Source: Pseudomonas wadenswilerensis (GTDB lineage: Bacteria > Pseudomonadota > Gammaproteobacteria > Pseudomonadales > Pseudomonadaceae). Taken from it: a stretch of DNA of 64,000 nucleotides. The translations under genes were made by a program, and so were the position numbers. Of this stretch, positions 27,583-36,276 are shown in pieces. The number at the start of each line of letters is the position of its first letter. Positions within the stretch are counted from its first letter, which is position 1. The notes under the pieces were generated by a model that saw only the letters and a program-made list of their open reading frames with translations, had not been told where the DNA came from and did not search any database. The DNA lies in assembly GCF_900497695.1 (NCBI RefSeq), contig NZ_UIDD01000001.1, forward strand, positions 434,001-498,000, written 5' to 3'.

Positions 27583-28071
27583 TCAGATCTTGACGTTCTG
27601 GCGCACGTTCCAGCCGTACTTGACCGGGCCGCCGTCTTTGGTGCCGTCAGCTTTCTGCGGCTGGTAATCGACCGTGACCTTGCCGAAGTTCAGGGTGACG
27701 TTTTCGGTCAGGCGGTCATCGCCGCCCGAGCCGCCGGTGCTCAGCGAGCTGATCAGCACTTCTTCGAGGTTGATGACCAGGTATTCAACCTGGCTTTCGC
27801 CACCGGCCTTGCGCACGGTCAGCTTGACCTTGTCGATGTGCTTGCCGCTGGAGCAATGCATCATCAGGTTAGGGCTGGACTTGTCGACGTACTTGGTCAG
27901 CGACAGGTCCTGGATGTTGACCTTGCCGGCGCCACCGCCACCGCCCATGTGCATGTTGCCGGACTGGGCCATGCCCCAGCTCCAGTTCAGCACATCGATC
28001 TCGTCCTTGTGGGCCTTGTCCATGGACTCGCCCTTGATGTCGCCGATCTTGATGAAAATATCAACTGCCAT
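27583..28071 (-). CDS. hcp: Hcp inner tube protein (TssD)
   Basis: 162 residues, one Hcp unit with no C-terminal effector fusion. The N-terminus MAVDIFIKIGDIKGES and the WSWGMAQSGNMHMGGG, CSSGKHIDKVKLTVRKAGG and YGWNVRQNVKI segments match Hcp1 of the P. aeruginosa H1-T6SS. Hexamers stack to form the expelled tube and can chaperone small effectors. A good RBS (GGAGAC) precedes the ATG. Hairpins lie on both sides (28116-28135 and 27519-27570), which suggests separate control of its mRNA level. Confidence 0.97.
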   Translation of the reverse strand: MAVDIFIKIGDIKGESMDKAHKDEIDVLNWSWGMAQSGNMHMGGGGGAGKVNIQDLSLTKYVDKSSPNLMMHCSSGKHIDKVKLTVRKAGGESQVEYLVINLEEVLISSLSTGGSGGDDRLTENVTLNFGKVTVDYQPQKADGTKDGGPVKYGWNVRQNVKI

Positions 28072-28115
28072 GTTGTCTCCAGAGTGTGGCTTCTACCACA
28101 TTGTTTTTCAGTGCA

Positions 28116-28135
28116 CGCCCCGCATTTGCGGGGCG
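28116..28135 (-). other. Stem-loop between tssC and hcp
   Basis: CGCCCCGCA-TT-TGCGGGGCG, a perfect 9-bp GC-rich palindrome with no T-tract, lies 18 bases after the tssC stop in the 81-base gap before hcp. It probably acts as an mRNA-processing or stability element rather than a full terminator. Confidence 0.6.
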
Positions 28136-28152
28136 CTTCAGCGAGCCAGGGC

Positions 28153-29646
28153 TCAGGCGCCCTTGGCCGATGGCAACTTCGATACCAGACGTAGCGACAC
28201 GGTCAGCCCTTCGAGCTGGTAGTGCGGGCGCAGGTAGAAACGCGAGTTGTAGTAACCCGGGTTGCCTTCGACTTCTTCGACCACCACTTCGGCCGCCGCC
28301 AGCGGATGCTGGGCCTTGGTGGTTTCGGTGGAGTGGGCCGGGTCGCCATCGACGTAGTTGAGAATCCAGTCCTGCAGCCAGCGCTGCATCTCGTCCTTCT
28401 CTTTGAACGAGCCGATCTTGTCGCGCACGATGCACTTCAGGTAATGGGCGAAGCGACAGGTGGCGAACAGGTACGGCAGGCGCGCAGCCAGGTTGGCGTT
28501 GGCGGTAGCGTCCGGGTCGTCATACTCGGCAGGCTTTTGCAGCGACTGGGCGCCGATGAAAGCAGCGAAGTCGGTGTTCTTCTTGTGCAGCAGCGGCATG
28601 AAACCGTTCTTCGCCAGTTCCGCTTCACGGCGATCGGAGATGGCGATCTCGGTCGGGCACTTCATGTCCACGCCACCGTCATCGGTGGGGAAGGTGTGCG
28701 CGGGCAGGTTCTGCACTTCACCGCCGGACTCGACACCGCGAATCCGCGAGCACCAGCCGTAGTACTTGAACGAGCGGTTGATGTTCACCGCCATGGCGTA
28801 GGCGGCGTTGGCCCAGGTGTACTTGGTGCTGTCGGCACCGTCGGTGTCTTCTTCGAAGGCGAAGGCTTCCACCGGGTCGGTCTTGGCGCCATACGGCAGG
28901 CGCGCGAGGAAACGCGGCATGGTCAGGCCGATGTAGCGCGAGTCTTCCGATTCACGCAGCGAACGCCAGCCGGCGTACTCCGGGGTGGTGAAGATCTTGG
29001 TCAGGTCGCGCGGGTTCGACAGTTCCTGCCACGAGCCCATGCCCATCACGGTCGGCGAGGCCGCAGCAATGAACGGCGAGTGCATGGCGGCACAAACCTT
29101 GGACAGCTCGCCGAGCAGCTCGACGTCCGGTGGCGACTGGTCGAAGTAGTAATCGCCGACCAGGCAGCCATACGGCTCGCCGCCGAACTGGCCGTATTCC
29201 TCTTCGTACATCTTCTTGAACAGCGGGCTCTGGTCCCAGGCCGTGCCCTTGAATTTCTTCAGGGTCTTGTGCAGGTCGGGCTTGGAGATGTTGAGCACGC
29301 GGATTTTCAGCTGCTCGTCGCTCTCGGTGTTGTTGACCAGGTAGTGCAAGCCACGCCAGGCGCTTTCCAGCTTCTGGAACTCGGGGTGGTGGATGACCTG
29401 GTTGACCTGGGCAGTGAGCTTGGCGTCGATGGCGGCAATGATCGATTCGATCGACTTGATCGCGTCATTGGACACCAGGTCGGTTTGCGCCAGGGCCTGT
29501 TCGGCCAGGGTGCGTACCGCAGTTTCGACGGCTTCGCGAGCGCGCTCGGTCTTGGGTTTGAATTCTTGCAGCAACAGCGAGGCGAACTCGCTGGCTTGCT
29601 CGGTGGCCGCTGGCTGGGCCTGGGTATCACGCATCGGATCGGTCAT
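28153..29646 (-). CDS. tssC: T6SS sheath large subunit TssC (VipB)
   Basis: 497 residues. Conserved HPEFQKLESAWRGLHYLV, the KFKGTAWDQSPLFKKMYEEEYG region and YGCLVGDYYFDQSP identify it. TssC pairs with TssB to build the contractile sheath. The C-terminus (LRPHYQLEGLTVSLRLVSKLP) is full length. It is preceded by tssB with a 15-base gap. Confidence 0.97.
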   Translation of the reverse strand: MTDPMRDTQAQPAATEQASEFASLLLQEFKPKTERAREAVETAVRTLAEQALAQTDLVSNDAIKSIESIIAAIDAKLTAQVNQVIHHPEFQKLESAWRGLHYLVNNTESDEQLKIRVLNISKPDLHKTLKKFKGTAWDQSPLFKKMYEEEYGQFGGEPYGCLVGDYYFDQSPPDVELLGELSKVCAAMHSPFIAAASPTVMGMGSWQELSNPRDLTKIFTTPEYAGWRSLRESEDSRYIGLTMPRFLARLPYGAKTDPVEAFAFEEDTDGADSTKYTWANAAYAMAVNINRSFKYYGWCSRIRGVESGGEVQNLPAHTFPTDDGGVDMKCPTEIAISDRREAELAKNGFMPLLHKKNTDFAAFIGAQSLQKPAEYDDPDATANANLAARLPYLFATCRFAHYLKCIVRDKIGSFKEKDEMQRWLQDWILNYVDGDPAHSTETTKAQHPLAAAEVVVEEVEGNPGYYNSRFYLRPHYQLEGLTVSLRLVSKLPSAKGA

Positions 29647-29661
29647 GAGGCTATGTCCTGA

Positions 29662-30177
29662 TTAAGCGTTCGGCTCGGGGTCCTGGGGCTTTGGCGCACT
29701 GGCCAAGGCCTGGAGCAGGGCCGGATCCTTGATGGCTTTCATGATGATTTCTTCGGCGCCGGTCTTGCCGTCCATGTAGGTCAGCAGGTTGGCCAGCTGG
29801 GTCCGCGCTTCGAGCAGCTGGTTCAGCGAATCGACCTTGCGCGCCACGGCGGCAGGGCTGAAGTCGTCCATGCTTTCGAAGGTGATATCCAGGCTCAGGT
29901 TGCCTTCGCCGGTCAGCTCGTTGGGTACATGGAAGGCTACCCGTGGTTGCATGGCCTTGAGGCGCGAGTCGAAGTTGTCGACGTCGACTTCCAGGAACTT
30001 GCGTTCGGCCACCGGCGCCAGCGGCTCGGCAGGCTTGCCCGCGAGGTCGGCCATGACGCCCATGACGAAAGGCAACTGGACCTTCTTTTCGGCGCCGTAG
30101 AGCTCGACGTCATACTCGATCTGCACCCGCGGCGCGCGATTGCGCGCAATGAATTTCTGAGAACTGGGGTTCGCCAC
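29662..30177 (-). CDS. tssB: T6SS sheath small subunit TssB (VipA)
   Basis: 171 residues. VQIEYDVELYGAEKKVQLPF and VMADLAGKPAEPLAPV are family hallmarks; DITFESMDDFSPAAVARKV contacts TssC. The start is GTG with a very strong AGGAGG RBS. Helix swapping with TssC forms the sheath protomer. Confidence 0.97.
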   Translation of the reverse strand: MANPSSQKFIARNRAPRVQIEYDVELYGAEKKVQLPFVMGVMADLAGKPAEPLAPVAERKFLEVDVDNFDSRLKAMQPRVAFHVPNELTGEGNLSLDITFESMDDFSPAAVARKVDSLNQLLEARTQLANLLTYMDGKTGAEEIIMKAIKDPALLQALASAPKPQDPEPNA

Positions 30178-30272
30178 GTTGTTCCTCCTGGTCGCAGGTG
30201 CGACGGTATTGGCGTCATCGATCGTTGCCGGTAACGGTGTTGCATATGTGCGTAGGGTCTGGCCCGCAGGCC

Positions 30273-31322
30273 TCAGTCGGTCTCAGGCCCGCGCAGGGTT
30301 TCGAATTGCGACAGCCCATCCGGGATCAGGTCGCGGACGATCGCGGCAAAATCGGCATTCACCAGATTTTTCGCGCGGTTCAACAGCACCGGCAGCGGGC
30401 TCGAGGGCTCGTGACGGGCGTAGTACTTGAGAATTCGGTCGAGGCTGCGCAGCACCTCGTCGCGGCTGGCGATATCGGCCGAGGCACGGGCAACGGGGGC
30501 TGCAGGAGTCGCGCTGGCAAGAGACGCCGGGCTGTCGGCTGCGGTGCTGACTTCGCTGACTTCGCTGACTTCGCTGGTGTCGTTGGCGGCTTGCTCGCTT
30601 GCTGGCGCATGTTCGGCGAGGATTTGCGCGGCCTGGCGCAGCGGCTGTTTCAGGGCGCTGAGATCAACCCCGCTGGCCGCCCCGACCTGCTCGTTGACGT
30701 ACTGCTCGATTGCCTCGGTGGCTTCGCGGGCCTGCTGCAACGCCTCGTGGGTGGCCTGCAGTTGCTCGGCATCACTGTCGCGCAGGGCACCGCCGAGCTC
30801 GTCGGCATTGAGTGTCTCGCTGGCAAAGTGCTGCAGGCCGCTGGCGTGCAGGGCCGCGCGCAGGCTGACCGGGCCGAAAGCACGGGAGCGGGTCAGAAGG
30901 CTTTCGCGCAGCAGGGCGATGTTGGTCTCGCAGACCAGACCGGCGAGGGCGTTGATGCGCACCGTCGGGTCATTGTCGTCATCGGCGTCGAGTTGCGGGT
31001 GTACGTGCGGCCAATACTGGCGCAACAGGTCGTTGATCAGTTGCAGGGTGCTGGCAAGGCCGGCAATGCCATGCAAGGCCAGGGCACTTTGCAACAGGAA
31101 ATGAGTGACGCGAAGGTCTTTGCTGCGTTGCAGCAGGGCGGTGCAGGACTGTTCGATCTGCCGCCATTGGGGCGGTTCGGCAGGCTGGATGGCATCGCCC
31201 ATGACACGTTCGGGCTTGCCTTGGGCATCACGCTCCAATTGCAGGAAGTCCGGGTCGTATTCAAGGTCGTCGCCGCAAGGAAAGTTCTCCGAAACGGCAG
31301 CGAGCAAATGCGCTGAGTTCAC
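30273..31322 (-). CDS. tssA: T6SS cap/baseplate protein TssA
   Basis: 349 residues, ImpA N-terminal domain family: FPCGDDLEYDPDFLQLERDA, then YWPHVHPQLDADDDNDP. The middle is Ala/Ser/Glu-rich with a SEVSEVSEVST repeat, a flexible linker, and the short C-terminal domain LRSLDRILKYYARHEPSSP ends it, as in TssA1-type proteins. The GTG start has GGAG 11 bases upstream. It is the first gene of the minus-strand T6SS arm, divergent from tagH. Confidence 0.92.
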   Translation of the reverse strand: MNSAHLLAAVSENFPCGDDLEYDPDFLQLERDAQGKPERVMGDAIQPAEPPQWRQIEQSCTALLQRSKDLRVTHFLLQSALALHGIAGLASTLQLINDLLRQYWPHVHPQLDADDDNDPTVRINALAGLVCETNIALLRESLLTRSRAFGPVSLRAALHASGLQHFASETLNADELGGALRDSDAEQLQATHEALQQAREATEAIEQYVNEQVGAASGVDLSALKQPLRQAAQILAEHAPASEQAANDTSEVSEVSEVSTAADSPASLASATPAAPVARASADIASRDEVLRSLDRILKYYARHEPSSPLPVLLNRAKNLVNADFAAIVRDLIPDGLSQFETLRGPETD

Positions 31323-31713
31323 CAGATATCGATCTCCGTATCGTCCCGTGGTGGGGGTAGCTAATGTGCGCTAATTGGATTTGTGACGTAGCGCACATAT
31401 TTTGCTGAGTTGTCCTTAGTTGATATCAAAGTGATATCACGCTTGTTCAGCAAGTCGCGCATTTTTGGTTTATTTCCAATTGGCTGTCAAGGTAAGCTAT
31501 CGGCCCACCGTAACCTGAGTTTTGGGCCAAACAGGTTTTCTGACCTATTGGTCAGGGTGCCGGTGGATGTCGTTTGAAACTGACAGAGTTCGGCTAAAGT
31601 TACCGAACATCGGACATTCAGTTGATTTTTCAGGGATTGGAAGCGAATCGCGTTATCTGCGCAAGGCCTGAAGCGGGTCCGCAGGCGATTCAGGATGTTG
31701 CTAAGGAGGCGTG
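31323..31713. promoter_or_regulatory. Divergent T6SS promoter region between tssA and tagH
   Basis: 391 AT-rich bases with no gene. It holds an imperfectly spaced inverted repeat ATGTGCGCT (31364-31372) / AGCGCACAT (31390-31398), and two copies of the palindrome TGATATCA (31421-31428 and 31432-31439) set 11 bp apart, one helical turn. The GC content is clearly below that of the flanking genes, which would suit H-NS-like (MvaT/MvaU) binding. I saw no convincing -24/-12 sigma54 site. Both T6SS arms must start here. Confidence 0.7.
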
Positions 31714-33075
31714 ATGTCGCTGAGTCTGACTATTACCAGTTATCACAAGATTACCCCTGGCCAATGTCCTGAAAAGTTCATCGAATCAGGTGCCATCAGC
31801 ATTGGACGTGGCCCCGGTAATGATTGGGTATTGCCCGATCCGGAACGTCTGGTCTCTTCGCAACATTGTGTCATTCAATATAAAGATGGTCGCTACTACC
31901 TCACTGATAACAGTACGAATGGTGTCGAATTAATTCACGCCGGTATTCGTTTGCGTCGCGGTAACAGTGAGCCGCTGATGGATGGCGAAGTGATCCGCAT
32001 TGGCGAGTACGAGATTCAGGCGCGCATCGATTCAAGCTTCAAAATGGAAGATGGCAATCCGTTAAGTCGCGATGCCTCCAACAGCTTCGAGGCGCTGATG
32101 GCCAATCAGGCTGGCGCCGCCCCTACTCCTTCAGTTCCTGCCGCGCCTGCGTTCATCCAGGGGGCCTCGAGCAACGATACCCTCCCTGACCTGTTCGATT
32201 TTCTTGCACCGGCAAGCATTGCACCGGTGACCCAGCCCGATCATGTGCCTGCCCAACAGCATGACTTTCGCCCACCAACGCCAGTGCCACCTGTTGTGCC
32301 AGCGCCGGCGAGCCCCGGGGTCATCCCCGAAGACTGGGACCTGTTCGCCGAACCTTCAGCTCCCACGCCCGCTCCTGTAGCCGCGCCGGCCGCGACCGCA
32401 ATGCCCGCTCCGGCGCCCGTTGCCGAAGCCGTTGCGCAGCCCGCCCCGGCGCCCGTTGTCGAAGCCCTTGCGCAGCCTGCCGACTCAAGTGCGTTGGTCC
32501 AGGCATTCCTGCGCGGTGCAGGTCTTGAGCAGTTGCGAATCGACAGCGCCCAGGTAGAGGCGCAGATGGAAGCCCTCGGCCGTAGCTACCGGCTGATGGT
32601 CGAGGGTCTGATCGATGTACTGCGTGCGCGCAGCAGCCTCAAGGGTGAGTTCCGCATGCAGCAGACCATGATCCGCCCGGCGGAAAACAACCCGCTCAAG
32701 TTCGCTCCGAATGCCGACGAAGCGTTGTTGCTGCTGCTGCGGCACGGCAATCACGCGTTCATGGCGCCGGATCAGGCAGTACGCGACAGCTTCGACGACC
32801 TGCGCGCGCATCAGTTGGCTGTGATGGCGGGTGTTGAAGCGGCCATCAAGCACCTGCTCGCACGCTTCGAGCCGGCACAGCTGGAGTCGCGGTTAGGCGA
32901 GCCGGCCGGCCTGTCGAAACTGTTCGGCAGCTCGCGCCAGGCGCAGTACTGGCAGCAGTTCACCGAGCTGTACAGCAAGATCTCCGGGGAAGCCGAAGAC
33001 GACTTCCAGGACCTGTTCGGGCGCGAGTTCAGCCGCGCCTATGAGGAGCACAGCGCGCGTCTGCAACGCTCCTGA
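31714..33075 (+). CDS. tagH: T6SS FHA-domain protein TagH (Fha)
   Basis: 453 residues from the ATG with AAGGAGG 5 bases before it (a GTG directly upstream is unlikely). The FHA domain is at about residues 25-110: ISIGRGPGNDWVLPD, then SSQHCVI and NSTNGVEL, with the Arg/Ser/Asn phosphothreonine-binding residues present. A Pro/Ala-rich linker (about 140-260) contains a tandem repeat of APAPVxEAxAQPA. The C-terminal TagH domain follows. In H1-T6SS, PpkA phosphorylates Fha1 and this triggers assembly; PppA reverses it. It is the first gene of the plus-strand arm. Confidence 0.94.
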   Translation: MSLSLTITSYHKITPGQCPEKFIESGAISIGRGPGNDWVLPDPERLVSSQHCVIQYKDGRYYLTDNSTNGVELIHAGIRLRRGNSEPLMDGEVIRIGEYEIQARIDSSFKMEDGNPLSRDASNSFEALMANQAGAAPTPSVPAAPAFIQGASSNDTLPDLFDFLAPASIAPVTQPDHVPAQQHDFRPPTPVPPVVPAPASPGVIPEDWDLFAEPSAPTPAPVAAPAATAMPAPAPVAEAVAQPAPAPVVEALAQPADSSALVQAFLRGAGLEQLRIDSAQVEAQMEALGRSYRLMVEGLIDVLRARSSLKGEFRMQQTMIRPAENNPLKFAPNADEALLLLLRHGNHAFMAPDQAVRDSFDDLRAHQLAVMAGVEAAIKHLLARFEPAQLESRLGEPAGLSKLFGSSRQAQYWQQFTELYSKISGEAEDDFQDLFGREFSRAYEEHSARLQRS

Positions 33076-33111
33076 AACAAACGGAAAGTGCCACGTCATT
33101 GAGGACGCAGG

Positions 33112-33609
33112 ATGATTCGAACAATGCTGATGGCGGCGGTGACCACACTGCTGCTCAGTGGTTGTAGCAAGGATGAAGTCGCAGCACCGGTCCAGCCCGA
33201 GGTGGCAGGGCCTACCAGCGTGACCTTGTATTTCAGTGCCGCCGCCGGGCTCAACCCGGGCGCCAACGGCCAGGCCGCGCCTGTGCGCGTGCGCATTTTC
33301 GAACTGAAGAACAGCGCCAACTTCAACCGCGCCGATTATTTCGCCCTGGCCGAACGTGCTCCGGCGACCCTGGGCGCCGACCTGGTCGATCAGGACGAAG
33401 TGCTGGTGCAGCCTGGTGAGCAACTGCGTATCGAGCGCCCGCTGAGCCCGACCACCCGCCAGATCGGCCTGGTGGTCGGCTACCGCGAGGTCGATCAGGC
33501 GCAGTGGCGCAGCCTGCTGCCCGTGCCGCCGCTGGATTACCAGATCAGCCTCGATGTCCGCGCTGTGCGCAGCGCTGCCCATACCTCCCCAACCAGTACC
33601 GCCCAATAG
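33112..33609 (+). CDS. tssJ: T6SS outer membrane lipoprotein TssJ
   Basis: 165 residues with a lipoprotein signal peptide; the lipobox LLLSGC places the lipidated Cys at residue 18. The mature part is a beta-sandwich typical of TssJ (TSVTLYFSAAAGLNPGANGQ, VRVRIFELKNSANFNRADYF). It anchors the TssM periplasmic domain to the outer membrane. A 36-base gap follows tagH. Confidence 0.95.
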   Translation: MIRTMLMAAVTTLLLSGCSKDEVAAPVQPEVAGPTSVTLYFSAAAGLNPGANGQAAPVRVRIFELKNSANFNRADYFALAERAPATLGADLVDQDEVLVQPGEQLRIERPLSPTTRQIGLVVGYREVDQAQWRSLLPVPPLDYQISLDVRAVRSAAHTSPTSTAQ

Positions 33610-33624
33610 GCGATCGGAGAAGCC

Positions 33625-34959
33625 ATGTCCTGGAACAATCGTGTGGTCTGGTCGGAAGGCATGTTCCTCGGAACCCAGCACTTTCAACAGCATGACCGTT
33701 ATCTCGAAAATCTGATCGATGCCCGCAGCCGGCCACTGTCGGCGGGCGCCTGGGGTTTTTCCGAGCTGCTGATCGACCAGGGCCTGCTGGCCCAGGGGAA
33801 ACTGGCCATCGTTTCGGCTCGGGGCCTGCTGCCTGACGGCACACCTTTCAACATTCCCCAGGATGACTTGGCGCCAAGCCCGCTGAACATCGATGACAAC
33901 CTGCGTGATGGCCTCGTGTACCTGGCCTTGCCGCTCAAGCGCGCCGGTGCCCGCGATACGGTCGACGAGGGCGAGACGCTGGGCGGTGCGCGCTATGTCA
34001 GCCGGGTGGCCGAAGTGCGCGACGACAACGCGCCGTTCGAGAATCGCTCGCCGGTCGCTCTCGGTTCCCGTGCCCTGCGCCTGATTACTGCCGAAGAGGG
34101 CCTGAGCGACTATGCCGCGCTGGGCCTGGTACGTATCAAGGAAAAGCGCGCCGACCGCGCCCTGGTCCTGGATGACAGCTATATCGCGCCAGTGCTGGAT
34201 GTATCGGCGAGCAAGAGCCTGTCGGCATTTCGCAGCGAACTGCTGGGCCTGCTGCATCAACGCGGCGAAGCGCTGGCCGGGCGGGTGGTAGCCTCGGGTG
34301 CCGGCGGCGCTTCGGAAATCGCCGACTTCATGCTCCTGCAACTGGTCAACCGCGCCCAACCGCTGGTCGAACACCTGAGCCAGTTGAGCCCGTTGCACCC
34401 GGAGCGGCTTTACAGCGAGCTGGTCAGCCTGGCCGGTGAGTTCGCCACCTTCTGTGCCAGCAACCGTCGCCCGGGCGAGTTCCCGGTGTACCAGCATGAT
34501 GACCTGGCAGCGAGCTTCGCCCCGGTCATGCAGGCGCTGCGCGAAGCCCTGTCGATGTTGATCGACAGCAAGGCCACGCCCATCCCGATCGTCGAGAAGG
34601 CCTACGGCATTCACGTGGCCATGCTGGCTGACCGCAGCCTGCTCGATAACGCCAGCTTCATCCTCGTGGTGCGCGCCGACGTGCCGAGCGAGACCCTGCG
34701 CGGGCGCTTTGCCCAGCAAAGCAAGATCGGTGCGGTCGAACACATTCGTGACCTGGTCAACCTGCAACTGCCGGGCATCGGCCTGCTGCCGTTGCCGGTG
34801 GCGCCACGGCAGATCCCGTTCCATGCCGGCTCCACCTACTACGAACTCGATCGCGGCAGCGAGCATTGGCAGCAACTGCAGAACGCCGGGGGCTTTGCTT
34901 TCTACGTCGCCGGCGAGTTCCCGGGGCTGAACCTGTCCTTCTGGGCCATCCGAGGATAA
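33625..34959 (+). CDS. tssK: T6SS baseplate-membrane connector TssK
   Basis: 444 residues. The N-terminal shell domain starts MSWNNRVVWSEGMFLGTQHFQQHDRY... with the diagnostic VVWSEGMFLGTQHFQQHDRY; the C-terminal neck binding TssL has SKIGAVEHIRDLVNLQLPGI and ends LNLSFWAIRG. Trimers join the baseplate wedges to the TssLM complex. A GGAGAAGCC RBS is 15 bases after the tssJ stop. Confidence 0.97.
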   Translation: MSWNNRVVWSEGMFLGTQHFQQHDRYLENLIDARSRPLSAGAWGFSELLIDQGLLAQGKLAIVSARGLLPDGTPFNIPQDDLAPSPLNIDDNLRDGLVYLALPLKRAGARDTVDEGETLGGARYVSRVAEVRDDNAPFENRSPVALGSRALRLITAEEGLSDYAALGLVRIKEKRADRALVLDDSYIAPVLDVSASKSLSAFRSELLGLLHQRGEALAGRVVASGAGGASEIADFMLLQLVNRAQPLVEHLSQLSPLHPERLYSELVSLAGEFATFCASNRRPGEFPVYQHDDLAASFAPVMQALREALSMLIDSKATPIPIVEKAYGIHVAMLADRSLLDNASFILVVRADVPSETLRGRFAQQSKIGAVEHIRDLVNLQLPGIGLLPLPVAPRQIPFHAGSTYYELDRGSEHWQQLQNAGGFAFYVAGEFPGLNLSFWAIRG

Positions 34960-34965
34960 GCCGCG

Positions 34966-36276
34966 ATGCAGCCTAACGACCCGTCGGCACCGCCGGCCAA
35001 CGACCGCACCCAGTTCATGCCGCGCCCCGGTGGCCGTGGCCCACAGGCGGATATGCCTGAGCCGGCTGCGCCGCCGTCGATGCCGGCACAGCCGTTGCCC
35101 GGTGGCCAGGCACTTGGCCTGAACCCGCTGGAAAGCGCCGCCGGCCCGTTGTTGGCATTGCTGACCCGCTTGCGTAGCACCATCGCCCATCCGGCCCCGG
35201 CCAGCCTGCGTGCGCAGTTGCTGGCCTATCTGCGTCAGTTCGAAGAGCGCGCCGAAGCCGCCGGGGTGGCGCGTAACGAAGTGCTGCTGGCGCGTTACGC
35301 CCTGTGCACCGCTCTCGATGAAGCCGTACTCAGTACGCCTTGGGGCAGCAGCAGCGACTGGGGCAAGCAGAGCCTGCTGATTACCGTGCACAACGAAGCC
35401 TGGGGTGGCGAGAAGGTATTTCAGCTGCTTGAACACTGCCTGCAGAGCCCGCGCGAACGTCTGTACCTGCTGGAGTTGCTGTACCTGTGCATGTGCCTGG
35501 GCTTTGAAGGCCGCTATCGGGTCATGAACGGTGGCCGTGCTCAGCTCGAAGCCTTGCGCGAACGCACTGCCGCCGCCATTCGCAGTGCCCGGGGCGAGTT
35601 CGAGCGCGAACTGTCGCCGCACTGGCGCGGGGTCAGCGTCACCCGTGATCGACTGTCGCAGTTCATGCCGCCCTGGGTGGGCCTGGCCATTGCCCTGGCG
35701 CTGTTACTGGCATTGCTGTTTGCCCTGCGCTTCATGCTCGCCGCCGACGCCGAGCCGGTATTCAAGAACATTCATGCCCTGGGCGAGATCCCGGTGCAAG
35801 CCATCGATCGCCCGGTGACCCAGCCAAAACCAGTGGAACGGCCACGGCTGGCGGGCTTCCTGGCCAGCGATATCAAGGCCGGGCGGGTCAGCGTCGAAGA
35901 CGCCGTCGACCGCTCGGTGGTGACCATCCGCGGCGACGAACTGTTCGCCTCGGCCAGCACCAGCATCAATGACAGCTTGCAGCCATTGATGCTGCGCATC
36001 GCCGATGCCATTGGCCAGGTCAAGGGCCAGGTGCGGATCACCGGCCACAGTGACAACCGGCCGATTGCGACCTTGCGCTTCCCGTCCAACTGGGCGCTGT
36101 CCCAGGCCCGCGCCGAGCAGGTCCAGCAGATTCTGGCAGCCAAGACCGGCCAGCCTGCGCGCTTCACCGCACAGGGCCTGAGCGATACCGAACCACTGGC
36201 ACCGAACAACACGGCCGAAGGCCGGGCAAAGAACCGCCGGGTTGAAATCACTGTATTGGCGGAGGGGGTCGAGTGA
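34966..36276 (+). CDS. tssL: T6SS inner membrane protein TssL with OmpA-like domain
   Basis: 436 residues. A Pro-rich N-terminus (1-45) is followed by the DotU domain (FEERAEAAGVARNEVLLARY, then ALDEAVLSTPWG) and one transmembrane helix at about 233-258 (WVGLAIALALLLALLFALRF). The C-terminal OmpA-like peptidoglycan-binding domain follows (VRITGHSDNRPI, then NRRVEITVLAEG). This extended form anchors the membrane complex to peptidoglycan, as in P. aeruginosa TssL1. It overlaps tssM by 4 bases. Confidence 0.96.
   Translation: MQPNDPSAPPANDRTQFMPRPGGRGPQADMPEPAAPPSMPAQPLPGGQALGLNPLESAAGPLLALLTRLRSTIAHPAPASLRAQLLAYLRQFEERAEAAGVARNEVLLARYALCTALDEAVLSTPWGSSSDWGKQSLLITVHNEAWGGEKVFQLLEHCLQSPRERLYLLELLYLCMCLGFEGRYRVMNGGRAQLEALRERTAAAIRSARGEFERELSPHWRGVSVTRDRLSQFMPPWVGLAIALALLLALLFALRFMLAADAEPVFKNIHALGEIPVQAIDRPVTQPKPVERPRLAGFLASDIKAGRVSVEDAVDRSVVTIRGDELFASASTSINDSLQPLMLRIADAIGQVKGQVRITGHSDNRPIATLRFPSNWALSQARAEQVQQILAAKTGQPARFTAQGLSDTEPLAPNNTAEGRAKNRRVEITVLAEGVE

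Noticed and set aside
28222-29661. Plus-strand ORF of 479 codons
   Set aside because: Exact antisense of tssC, which is unambiguous.
31323-31713. sigma54 promoter for the T6SS
   Set aside because: Searched for TGGC-N8-TTGC with the right spacing and saw no convincing match on either strand.
32893-35622. Minus-strand ORF of 909 codons
   Set aside because: Antisense shadow of tagH, tssJ, tssK and tssL; its sequence is Gln/Arg/Ala-rich without domain character.
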